The position numbers and the translations under genes are program-made. A DNA stretch of 7,954 nucleotides, from assembly GCA_964592155.1 (NCBI GenBank), contig CAZQDA010000110.1:1-7954 (forward strand), given 5' to 3'. This DNA is from Christensenella sp964592155. Its GTDB lineage: Bacteria; Bacillota; Clostridia; Christensenellales; Christensenellaceae. Positions 1-5,552 of this stretch are shown in pieces; the first letter of the stretch is position 1, and the number at the start of each line of letters is the position of its first letter. The notes below the pieces were generated by a model that saw only the letters and a program-made list of their open reading frames with translations, made no database searches and was not told where the DNA came from.

Positions 1-55
1 CGATGTTCTTCTTTTCTCTGCGTCTTCTGGACACTTTTTTCTTAGGTGCAGCCAT
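1..55 (-). CDS. rpsK: Small-subunit ribosomal protein S11, N-terminal fragment (window edge)
   Basis: This is the beginning of ribosomal protein S11, which sits on the 30S platform near the 3' end of 16S rRNA. Only 18 full codons are visible, starting at ATG 53-55, and the gene runs off the left edge. The visible residues, a short MAAPKKK stretch followed by a run of arginines and EKKNI, match the basic N-terminal tail of S11 in Gram-positive bacteria. A strong ribosome binding site (TAAGGAGG, 64-71) includes the stop codon of rpsM, with 8 bases between GGAGG and the ATG. The position directly after rpsM is the standard alpha-block order, which supports the call despite the short length. Next in most clostridia would be rpsD and rpoA, outside the window. 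Confidence 0.93.
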   Translation of the reverse strand, partial: MAAPKKKVSRRRREKKNI

Positions 56-68
56 GATCTATCCCTCC

Positions 69-437
69 TTATTTCTTTTTACCGGCAACTGTTCTCTTCG
101 GTCCTTTGCGCGTACGTGCATTCTGCTTCGTACTCTGACCGCGAACAGGCAGGCCTTTTCTATGACGGATGCCGCGATAGCAGCCGATTTCCATCAGGCG
201 CTTGATATTAAGAGACACTTCTCTTCTCAGGTCGCCCTCTGTTTTAATGTTTTTGTCGATATATTCCCTGATTTTCGAAAGATCATTTTCGTCAAGGTCT
301 TTTACCCTGATGTCAGGATTTACATTTGTCTCAGATAAAATCCGCTGTGAAGTCTTAAGGCCGATACCATAAATATAGGTGAGGCCGATCTCAACGCGTT
401 TGTCTCTGGGCAAGTCTACGCCAGCAATACGTGCCAT
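69..437 (-). CDS. rpsM: Small-subunit ribosomal protein S13
   Basis: S13 lies in the head of the 30S subunit, contacts the P-site tRNA and forms bridges to the 50S subunit. The 122-residue product has the usual length. The start MARIAGVDLP, the YIYGIG segment near residue 22 (helix-two-turn-helix region), the GCYRGIRHRKGLPVRGQ block (about 85-101) and the lysine/arginine-rich tail are all diagnostic. One oddity is residue 102: the usual RGQRT motif reads RGQST here (codon AGT at 132-134). The best Shine-Dalgarno, GGAGG at 451-455, is 13 bases before the ATG, which is long, but the conserved N-terminus leaves no other start. A promoter candidate and a foldable leader lie directly upstream, so this gene probably heads its own alpha transcript as well as being reached by readthrough from rpmJ. 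Confidence 0.98.
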   Translation of the reverse strand: MARIAGVDLPRDKRVEIGLTYIYGIGLKTSQRILSETNVNPDIRVKDLDENDLSKIREYIDKNIKTEGDLRREVSLNIKRLMEIGCYRGIRHRKGLPVRGQSTKQNARTRKGPKRTVAGKKK

Positions 438-510
438 ACTTTCTTAAACACCTCCGTGAATTCTAAGCGGGGTCGCCGCCAATCCTTTGTTTACTAAAAT
501 GATGATAACT
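438..510 (-). promoter_or_regulatory. Putative 5' leader of rpsM with two possible helices
   Basis: If transcription starts near 509, about 70 bases of leader precede rpsM. Two pairings can be drawn by eye. A six-pair helix joins 488-493 (UAAACA) to 445-450 (UGUUUA) and directly abuts the Shine-Dalgarno GGAGG at 451-455. Inside it, a GC-rich hairpin pairs GCGG (476-479) with CCGC (467-470) around a five-base loop. Closing the long-range helix could affect ribosome access to rpsM. In E. coli the comparable leader is the S4 autorepression site; no sequence similarity to that element is claimed. The regulatory role is inference. Confidence 0.35.
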
Positions 511-515
511 GGTAA

Positions 516-544
516 ATTATACCACATTATCTGTGTTATATAAA
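516..544 (-). promoter_or_regulatory. Housekeeping-type promoter candidate upstream of rpsM
   Basis: On the minus strand there is a perfect -10 box TATAAT (516-521) preceded by TGG, which is an extended -10 (TG at 523-524). Exactly 17 bases upstream is TTTATA (539-544), matching four of six positions of the TTGACA -35 consensus. The flanks are AT-rich. Transcription would start near 508-510, about 70 bases before the rpsM ATG. Its place at the border between the spc and alpha blocks is where E. coli has its alpha promoter. The match is good by eye, but activity is not shown by the sequence alone. Confidence 0.65.
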
Positions 545-601
545 GCTTATACGTAATATTTGCGCACACTTTCGCACCGCAAATCAGCCGCCCGTATAAA
601 C
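545..601 (-). repeat. Nested inverted repeat (two-stem structure) between rpmJ and rpsM
   Basis: Two nested complementary pairs lie just upstream of the rpsM promoter candidate. The outer stem joins 593-601 (GTTTATACG on the transcribed strand) with 545-553 (CGTATAAGC), nine pairs including one G-U. The inner stem joins 578-584 (ATTTGCG) with 558-564 (CGCAAAT), seven perfect pairs with a 13-base loop. The right outer arm ends one base before the -35 box. No run of U follows, so it is not a standard intrinsic terminator. It could stabilise the 3' end of the spc message, serve as a processing site or weaken readthrough. Confidence 0.55.
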
Positions 602-611
602 GTTATTTTCC

Positions 612-725
612 TTAGCCCTGTTTCTGCTTGTGCTTCACATTGGGGCAAATTACCATTACTTTTCCTTTTCTCTTGATGATCTTGCATTTTTCGCAAATGG
701 GTTTTACCGATGGTCTTACTTTCAT
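612..725 (-). CDS. rpmJ: Large-subunit ribosomal protein L36 (zinc-binding form)
   Basis: L36 is the smallest 50S protein and helps hold 23S rRNA helices near the peptidyl transferase region. The 37-residue product starts at ATG 723-725 with MKVRPSVKPIC and ends with HKQKQG, the standard length. Zinc ligands are present as C11, C14, C27 and H32 (C-x2-C-x12-C-x4-H), so this is the zinc-binding version rather than the cysteine-free paralogue made under zinc starvation in some bacteria. A strong ribosome binding site (GAGGAGG, 735-741) lies 9 bases upstream. The 57-base spacer to infA shows no convincing promoter. The gene is too short for many automatic gene finders. Confidence 0.98.
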   Translation of the reverse strand: MKVRPSVKPICEKCKIIKRKGKVMVICPNVKHKQKQG

Positions 726-782
726 CTTAAAAAGCCTCCTCTTTTTCTTGCAAATGATATATCGCACACACGCGTCTTTGGC

Positions 783-1004
783 TTACGCCTTGCCGCGCCA
801 TGTGATCCTGCCTCTTGTGAGGTCATAGGGTGAGAGTTCCACTGTCACTTTGTCTCCGGGCAAGATACGAATATAATGCATACGCAGCTTCCCTGAAATA
901 TGCGCCAGTACTTTGTGTCCGTTTTCAAGCTCTACTTCAAATGAAGCGTTTGGATAGGTATCTGTTACGGTTCCTTCCACTTCGATTACGTCGCTTTTAG
1001 ACAA
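783..1004 (-). CDS. infA: Translation initiation factor IF-1
   Basis: IF-1 binds the A site of the 30S subunit during initiation and works with IF-2 and IF-3. It is a single OB-fold protein; the segments DVIEVEGTV, LENGHKVLAHISGK, RILPGDKV and LSPYDLTRGRI are nearly invariant. I place the start at TTG (1002-1004), giving 73 residues beginning MSKSDVIE, which matches the usual N-terminus and length. An upstream GTG (1008-1010) would add two residues and overlap the preceding stop as GTGA, but it lies only one base after the Shine-Dalgarno, whereas the TTG is 7 bases away. With the TTG, the gene begins two bases after the KOW gene's stop, so coupling is likely either way. Confidence 0.97.
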   Translation of the reverse strand: MSKSDVIEVEGTVTDTYPNASFEVELENGHKVLAHISGKLRMHYIRILPGDKVTVELSPYDLTRGRITWRGKA

Positions 1005-1006
1005 AT

Positions 1007-1297
1007 TCACTCCTCCTTCTGTGATTCCATCGTGTTTTTAAGGGCGCTTCTCAGCTCCGCATCAAACACTTTGCTTCCCTGTTTCAGCTTTTCCTGAATG
1101 TTTTCAAGAACCATTGGCTGTAACTTCAGGTGTTTTAACTTCTTTCGTTTTGGCTTTGCAAGCCGCCTTAATCCTCCGTCCGCAATCATTACGTACGGGC
1201 TTTCCAGCATTTCCACGATCAGAAACGCGCGTCCCTGATCTCTTCCGGACCTGCTAACCGCAACCCTTCCTATTTCCACGGGATACTCTGTTTTCAT
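1007..1297 (-). CDS. KOW-domain RNA-binding protein (L14e/L6e/L27e-like)
   Basis: This small basic protein (96 residues from ATG 1295-1297) has an N-terminal KOW-type segment: EIGRVAVSRSGRDQGR followed by a hydrophobic strand and VMIADGGLRRL. A lysine-rich stretch (AKPKRKKLKHLKL) and a charged helical C-terminal part come next. The family is widespread in clostridia and bacilli at exactly this place between map and infA, and resembles archaeal/eukaryotic ribosomal proteins of the L14e type. Its role is not established; ribosome or rRNA binding is inferred from the fold, charge and neighbours. An ATG at 1303 would add two residues, but the AGGGG Shine-Dalgarno (1304-1308) touches it directly and sits six bases before the ATG chosen here. 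Confidence 0.88.
   Translation of the reverse strand: MKTEYPVEIGRVAVSRSGRDQGRAFLIVEMLESPYVMIADGGLRRLAKPKRKKLKHLKLQPMVLENIQEKLKQGSKVFDAELRSALKNTMESQKEE
1012..1017 (-). promoter_or_regulatory. Ribosome binding site that decides the infA start
   Basis: The transcribed strand reads AGGAGG here, inside the end of the KOW gene. The gap to the in-frame GTG at 1010 is one base, too short for normal initiation; the gap to TTG at 1004 is seven bases, close to the ideal. The TTG also restores the typical IF-1 N-terminus MSK. Confidence 0.75.
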
Positions 1298-1317
1298 CTT
1301 CATCCCCTGTTTTTTTG

Positions 1318-2067
1318 TTATGGAGCCGTCAATATTTCCGGCCCGTTTTCTGTGATCGCCACAGTGTTTTCGTAATGCGCCGCCATGCTGCCGTCCGCCG
1401 TTTTCACCAGCCAGCCGTCATCCGCCCATTTGATCCGATCCGACCCTAGCGTCACCATCGGCTCGATTGCAAGCACCATGCCCACATCAAGCCTCGGATT
1501 CGGCCCGCGGAACGTATAGTTGGGGATTTCCGGCGCTTCGTGCATCTCGCGCCCGATTCCGTGGCCCACCAGTTCCCTGACGATTCCCATATCATTTTTC
1601 AGAATGACTTCTTCAATCGCACGGCTGATATCCTTCAAGCGGTTTCCTTCGCGCGCCTGCTGCATTCCTGCAAAAAAGCTTTCGCGGGTGACGTCAATCA
1701 GGTTTTGCTCCGTCGGTGTGATATCCCCCACTCCCACGGTTCGCGCCATATCCGACTGCCATCCGTCAAGAATCGCTCCCATGTCGATGCTCAGAATATC
1801 CCCATCCTTTAAGATTTCCTTATCGGACGGGATGCCGTGAACCACACCGCTGTTTAGCGAGGTGCAAATGTTCCCCGGAAAATCATGATATCCCTTAAAG
1901 GAGGGAATCGCGCCTGCATCCTTTAAATACTGCTCCACGATGCGGTCTAGCTGCATGGTTGTGACTCCCGGCCTCACTTGCGCCAACAATTCCTGCATAC
2001 AGTTGTATAACAGCCGCCCTGACTTGCGCATCAGCGCAATTTCCTGCGGCGTTTTGATGTTGATCAT
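1318..2067 (-). CDS. map: Type I methionine aminopeptidase
   Basis: This cytosolic dimetal enzyme removes the initiator methionine from new proteins once the formyl group is gone. The 249-residue length is standard for the type Ia bacterial form without a zinc-finger extension. All expected residues are visible: catalytic H77 in the SGVVHGIP block, metal ligands D95, D106, H169 (GHGIG), E202 (AIEP) and E233 (YENT). The position after E233 is N, where many homologues have H; this residue is not a ligand. The start ATG overlaps the adk stop as ATGA (2064-2067), and no good Shine-Dalgarno precedes it (only a weak purine run), so it probably depends on ribosomes finishing adk. The KOW gene follows after 20 bases. 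Confidence 0.98.
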   Translation of the reverse strand: MINIKTPQEIALMRKSGRLLYNCMQELLAQVRPGVTTMQLDRIVEQYLKDAGAIPSFKGYHDFPGNICTSLNSGVVHGIPSDKEILKDGDILSIDMGAILDGWQSDMARTVGVGDITPTEQNLIDVTRESFFAGMQQAREGNRLKDISRAIEEVILKNDMGIVRELVGHGIGREMHEAPEIPNYTFRGPNPRLDVGMVLAIEPMVTLGSDRIKWADDGWLVKTADGSMAAHYENTVAITENGPEILTAP

Positions 2068-2687
2068 ATCTTTTTCAGTATACCGCAGATATGTGCCGCT
2101 TCTTCATCGATCGCCATGGTGCCGTCCACGTTGCTGACAAGGCCGCGCGCCGCATAAAAATCGATAAGCGGGGCGGTCTGCTCCTCATAAACACGGAAGC
2201 GCTCGCGTACCGTCTGCTCGTTATCGTCCGCACGCGTGATCAGCGTTCCGCCGCACTTATCGCAGCTTTCGCCGCTGTGCGTTTTGGTGCTGTACACCGA
2301 TCCGCAATCCTGACAAACTCTGCGCGCAAGCACGCGATTTACGATCACCTGTACGTCAACTTCAAGGTTGATGACAGCGTCAATGCCAATCAGTCCGTCA
2401 AGCGCCTCTGCCTGTGCCACTGTCCTCGGAAATCCGTCCAGCAGAACGCCGCCTTTTGCGTCGTCCTGTTTGAACCGCTCGCCCATCATATCGATGATCA
2501 CCTGATCAGGCACCAGCGCGCCTTTGTCGATAAACGACTTGGCAAGCGTTCCGAGTTCGCTGCCGGCTTTGATTTCCGCGCGCAACATGTCTCCTGTGGA
2601 GATATGGGCGAGCTTCATTTCTTTTCCGACTATTTCAGCCATCGTGCCTTTCCCTGATCCGGGAGGGCCTAAAAATATCAAATTCAC
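2064..2687 (-). CDS. adk: Adenylate kinase with a short four-cysteine LID
   Basis: Adenylate kinase interconverts ATP + AMP and 2 ADP. The 207-residue product shows the P-loop GPPGSGKGT (7-15), AMP-binding STGDMLR (30-36), the DGFPRT motif (84-89) and the RADDNEQTVRERF segment (152-164). The LID carries two CxxC pairs, C125/C128 and C142/C145, as in structural-zinc kinases of Gram-positives. Only 13 residues separate the pairs, against 16 in the B. subtilis-type LID as I recall it, and the usual YH after the first pair reads YS. The start is GTG (2685-2687), seven bases after AGAGG (2695-2699), and gives the standard MNLI N-terminus. It follows secY after 48 bases and overlaps map by four. 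Confidence 0.97.
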   Translation of the reverse strand: MNLIFLGPPGSGKGTMAEIVGKEMKLAHISTGDMLRAEIKAGSELGTLAKSFIDKGALVPDQVIIDMMGERFKQDDAKGGVLLDGFPRTVAQAEALDGLIGIDAVINLEVDVQVIVNRVLARRVCQDCGSVYSTKTHSGESCDKCGGTLITRADDNEQTVRERFRVYEEQTAPLIDFYAARGLVSNVDGTMAIDEEAAHICGILKKI

Positions 2688-2717
2688 AATCGTTCCTCTC
2701 TGCTATCAAAGCGTGTC

Positions 2718-2739
2718 TTAGCACTCAATCCGCTGCTAA
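2718..2739 (-). repeat. Small stem-loop across the secY stop
   Basis: TTAGCA (2734-2739) and TGCTAA (2718-2723) can form a six-pair stem with a ten-base loop on the transcript, starting in the last codon and stop codon of secY. No U-run follows and the stem is weak, so it is not a terminator. It may be chance or a minor mRNA feature in the secY–adk spacer. Confidence 0.25.
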
Positions 2740-3998
2740 TTTAAGAACCCTTTGTAATGCCGCATCATCATCTGTGATTCGAGCTGCTTGGTTGTTTCCA
2801 GCGCAACGTTTACCATAATCAGAAGACTGGTGGCGCCAAAAATGCTCTCCACACCCGTTGTAAACTGGAAGAACGAAGGAACCGCAGCCACGATTGCGAG
2901 GAAGATCGCTCCAAAGAGCGTAATCCGCGACAATATCTTAGCCAGATAATCAGAGGTCGGCTTGCCCGGCCTGATACCCGGAATAAATCCGCCGTTTTGC
3001 TGCAAATTCTTTGACACATCCACAGGATTGAACGCAATCTGTGAATAGAAGTACGAGAAGAACAGAATCAGCAGCGCGTAAACCACGCCGTAAACGATGG
3101 TGCCCGGACCCGCATAAATCTGGTACCACTGATAAAAGCCGCTTTCCGGCCAGAACTGACCGATCATACCCGGCAGCATCAGTATGGTAACCGCGAAGAT
3201 CAGGGGCATAACGCCGCTCTGGTTTACCTTCATCGGAATGTGCGTCGATTGTCCGCCGTACATCTTTCTGCCAACCACGCGTTTTGCATACTGCACCGGA
3301 ATCCTGCGTTCGCCAAGATCGACAAACGTGATGCCAAGGATAATCAAAAATGCAAAGGCCGCAACCAATACAACCGACCAGAAGCTCGTCGTTCCCTGCA
3401 TCACCGCTTCTCCGATACCTTGCAGCATCGCAGGCACGCGGGAAATGATGCTGATGAAGATCAGCAGCGAGATACCGTTTCCAATTCCGTGCTCTGTGAT
3501 CCGCTCACCAATCCACATGATGAGCGCGGTGCCCGCCGTCAGGCAGACTACAATGGTTACATATGTAAACCATGTCGCGTTCGGCTCAACCGCCGATGCA
3601 CCCAAACCGGCCATGATGCCGATCGCCTGCACGAGACCAAGGATAACGCCCAGATATCTTGTGATTGCCGCAATCTTTTTCCTTCCGTCATCGCCTTCCT
3701 TTGCCAGACGTTCCAGTTTGGGAATCGCCACGGTGAGGAGGTTCATGATGATGGACGCGTTGATATACGGAATGATACCAAGCGCGAAAATTGTCATTTG
3801 TCCGAGCGCGCCGCCCGAAAACAGATTCAAAAATCCAAGTACGTCAAAATCTGCTACCTGCTTAGCAATAAAATCAACATTTACGCCGGGAACCGGAATG
3901 TACGCACCGATGCGGTAGATGAGCAGCATCAGGAGGGTGAAAAGAATTTTCTTCCTGATGTCCGGCATCTTCCAGGCGTTTGCAATGGTTTTAAACAT
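2736..3998 (-). CDS. secY: Preprotein translocase channel subunit SecY
   Basis: SecY is the membrane channel through which proteins are exported or inserted, with SecE, SecG and the SecA motor. The 420-residue product has ten hydrophobic segments, the first at about 17-37. The plug and second segment lie around 55-90 (GFLNLFSGGALGQ, then LGIIPYINASI). The cytosolic loop at 228-257 contains KRVVGRKMYGGQ, and the loop at 324-350 contains NPVDVSKNLQ and GIRPGKPT with the conserved R343 used for SecA and ribosome contact. The C-terminus QLESQMMMRHYKGF is typical. The ATG shares one base with the rplO stop (TAATG), and its Shine-Dalgarno GAGGTG lies inside the last rplO codons, so translation is coupled. 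The placement after rplO is nearly universal. Confidence 0.99.
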   Translation of the reverse strand: MFKTIANAWKMPDIRKKILFTLLMLLIYRIGAYIPVPGVNVDFIAKQVADFDVLGFLNLFSGGALGQMTIFALGIIPYINASIIMNLLTVAIPKLERLAKEGDDGRKKIAAITRYLGVILGLVQAIGIMAGLGASAVEPNATWFTYVTIVVCLTAGTALIMWIGERITEHGIGNGISLLIFISIISRVPAMLQGIGEAVMQGTTSFWSVVLVAAFAFLIILGITFVDLGERRIPVQYAKRVVGRKMYGGQSTHIPMKVNQSGVMPLIFAVTILMLPGMIGQFWPESGFYQWYQIYAGPGTIVYGVVYALLILFFSYFYSQIAFNPVDVSKNLQQNGGFIPGIRPGKPTSDYLAKILSRITLFGAIFLAIVAAVPSFFQFTTGVESIFGATSLLIMVNVALETTKQLESQMMMRHYKGFLN

Positions 3999-4438
3999 TA
4001 TAACACCTCAATGCTGCCGCCTGCAGCTGTAATTTTCTGCTCTGCTGTTTTTGTGAACTTCGCAGCTTTTACAGTTACTTTTTTCTTCAGTTCTCCGTTT
4101 CCAAGCACTTTCAGGCCGTCATAAGCCTTTTTGATCATGCCGTTATCAATCAGCATTTTTACATCCACAACCGCTCCGTCTTCCAGTTTCTCAAGATCGG
4201 AAACATTGATTGTAGCATATTCTTTTGCAAATATATTGGTGAATCCTCTTTTGGGCAAACGTCTTGAAAGAGGCATCTGTCCGCCTTCAAACCCTGGACG
4301 AACGCCGCCGCCGCTACGGGATTTCTGGCCTTTCTGACCTCTTGCGGAAGTTTTGCCAATACCGGATCCACATCCTCTTCCTACTCTCTTGGGTGATTTT
4401 TTCGCACCCTCGGCAGGACCAAGTTCATGAAGTTTCAT
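3998..4438 (-). CDS. rplO: Large-subunit ribosomal protein L15
   Basis: L15 is a 50S assembly protein with a long basic extension reaching into 23S rRNA. The 146-residue product has the standard MKLHEL start, the glycine- and arginine-rich N-terminal extension (KRVGRGCGSGIGKTSARG, about 17-34), the GGVRPGFEGGQMPL block (about 44-57), RRLPKRGF, and a folded C-terminal half ending AAGGSIEVL. The ATG is preceded by TAAGGAGG, in which the TAA is the rpmD stop, at normal spacing. The last codons supply the secY ribosome binding site. Nothing unusual is seen in length or motifs. Confidence 0.99.
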   Translation of the reverse strand: MKLHELGPAEGAKKSPKRVGRGCGSGIGKTSARGQKGQKSRSGGGVRPGFEGGQMPLSRRLPKRGFTNIFAKEYATINVSDLEKLEDGAVVDVKMLIDNGMIKKAYDGLKVLGNGELKKKVTVKAAKFTKTAEQKITAAGGSIEVL

Positions 4439-4449
4439 AAGCTTCCTCC

Positions 4450-4629
4450 TTATTTCGTCTCTTCAACCGATACCAGATGCTTTACCTTAAACACCATACC
4501 TCTGACCGGCGCGTTATCCGGCCGCAAAACTTCCTGACCGATTTTACGCAAACCAAGAGCCTTTATTGTGTCCTTCTGGTCCTGCGCATAGCCAATGGGG
4601 CTTTTTACAAGTTTAATCTTCAGATTCAT
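4450..4629 (-). CDS. rpmD: Large-subunit ribosomal protein L30
   Basis: L30 is a small 50S protein with a ferredoxin-like fold. Reading the minus strand from ATG 4627-4629 gives 59 residues: an opening KIKLVKSPIG, then QKDTIKALGLRKIGQ (about 18-32), a RPDNAPVRGMVFKVKHLV block (about 36-53) and stop TAA. This matches the family in length and in each block (first strand, helix, conserved loop, last strand). The ribosome binding site TAAGGAGG includes the rpsE stop codon, and its own stop is part of the next TAAGGAGG for rplO. Position between rpsE and rplO is the standard one. It is short enough to be missed by length cut-offs. Confidence 0.98.
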   Translation of the reverse strand: MNLKIKLVKSPIGYAQDQKDTIKALGLRKIGQEVLRPDNAPVRGMVFKVKHLVSVEETK

Positions 4630-4640
4630 TATAAGCCTCC

Positions 4641-5150
4641 TTACTGCTGCAGCTGATCTACGCTGATGCCGCGCAGACGCGCAACCTGCTCCGCGCTTCT
4701 CAGCTCCCGCAGACCTTCCAGCGTTGCTTTTACACAGTTGATCGGATTGTTGGAACCCTGAGATTTCGTTCTGATATCCTTGATTCCGGCAAGCTCCAAT
4801 ACCGCACGCGCGGGGCCGCCCGCGATAACGCCAGTACCTTCCGAAGCCGGAAGCAGAAGCACTCTGCCGCGTCCGAATTTACCAATCACCTCATGAGGAA
4901 TGGATGTACCCTTGAGCGAAACAGTGACCATGTCTTTTTTCGCAGCCTGAACGGCTTTTCTGATCGCTTCCGGGATTTCCATCGCTTTTCCCATGCCGAC
5001 TCCCACATGCCCGTTCTCGTCTCCGACAACAACGAGTGCAGAAAATCTGAAGTTACGACCGCCCTTTACAACCTTTGCAACACGGTTGATCGCCACCAAT
5101 TTTTCTTTTAAATCAAGAGTACCTGCATCAATTGCTCTATCGTTCTGCAA
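4641..5150 (-). CDS. rpsE: Small-subunit ribosomal protein S5
   Basis: S5 takes part in decoding accuracy and 30S assembly, and is where spectinomycin resistance mutations occur. The 169 residues include the N-terminal double-stranded RNA-binding part with KVVKGGRNFRF (26-36) and VVVGDENGHVG (40-50), then GKFGRGRVLLLPASEGTGVIAGG and the C-terminal lobe. The spectinomycin loop is intact with no deletion. Residue 131 is unusual: the common KSLGS reads KSQGS (codon CAG at 4758-4760). The start is TTG (5148-5150), eight bases after GGAGG (5159-5163); no in-frame ATG gives a sensible N-terminus. The rplR stop lies 15 bases upstream. Confidence 0.98.
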   Translation of the reverse strand: MQNDRAIDAGTLDLKEKLVAINRVAKVVKGGRNFRFSALVVVGDENGHVGVGMGKAMEIPEAIRKAVQAAKKDMVTVSLKGTSIPHEVIGKFGRGRVLLLPASEGTGVIAGGPARAVLELAGIKDIRTKSQGSNNPINCVKATLEGLRELRSAEQVARLRGISVDQLQQ

Positions 5151-5165
5151 TGTCCGTACCTCCTA

Positions 5166-5534
5166 TCAAAACTTGAGGCCGGCAGCTCTTGCGCCCTGCG
5201 CAACCATAGCCACTCTGCCTGTATAGAGATAACCTCCGCGGTCAAAAACAACCTCGCTGATGCCCGCTTTTACCGCACGCTGTGCAGCAAGCTCGCCAAC
5301 GATTTTCGCAGCTTCGGTCTTTGTCGCCTGTTCACATTTGCCTTTGATCTCAGCATCCATAGAGGAAGCGCAGCAAAGTGTATTTCCAGCAACATCGTCG
5401 ATAAACTGAACATAAATGTTGTTCAGACTCCTGTATACATTCATTCTCGGACGGCTTGCCGTGCCGGAAATCTTGTTACGGATTCTCTGATGGCGCTTTT
5501 TTCTTGTTTCATTTCTATCTTTTTTATTAATCAT
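5166..5534 (-). CDS. rplR: Large-subunit ribosomal protein L18
   Basis: L18 binds 5S rRNA and, with L5, places it in the central protuberance of the 50S subunit. The 122-residue product starts with a basic tail (KKDRNETRKKRHQRIRNK), then SGTASRPRMNVYRS, the strand IYVQFIDD, and the diagnostic FDRGGYLYTGRV block (97-108), ending AAGLKF. Length and motifs are standard. The ATG at 5532-5534 is 12 bases after GGAGG, longer than ideal; no alternative in-frame start fits better. It follows rplF after 18 bases. Confidence 0.98.
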   Translation of the reverse strand: MINKKDRNETRKKRHQRIRNKISGTASRPRMNVYRSLNNIYVQFIDDVAGNTLCCASSMDAEIKGKCEQATKTEAAKIVGELAAQRAVKAGISEVVFDRGGYLYTGRVAMVAQGARAAGLKF

Positions 5535-5552
5535 ACTGCTTTCACGCCTCCA

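Noticed and set aside
545..601. Intrinsic terminator for the spc genes
   Set aside because: The stems are real, but no U-rich run follows the outer arm, so a standard Rho-independent terminator is not supported.
726..782. Promoter in the infA–rpmJ spacer
   Set aside because: A TATATC stretch is present, but there is no matching -35 and the spacer is well explained by the rpmJ ribosome binding site.
2091..2657. A 188-codon plus-strand open frame opposite adk
   Set aside because: It lies wholly opposite adk, which is certain from its P-loop and LID; the plus-strand product has no recognisable motif.
3996..4001. TATAAT at the secY start as a possible -10 promoter box
   Set aside because: It arises from the TTA-TAA-TG overlap of rplO and secY, and there is no -35-like hexamer 16-18 bases upstream.
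3184..4124. Long open frames on the plus strand opposite secY and rplO (3240-4124 and 3184-3918)
   Set aside because: They are antisense shadows of clear genes; their products are rich in Arg, His, Cys and Pro with no family motif and no convincing ribosome binding site.
4627..4632. TATAAT at the rpmD start as a possible -10 promoter box
   Set aside because: It is formed by the spacer and ATG; no -35-like sequence lies at the right distance.
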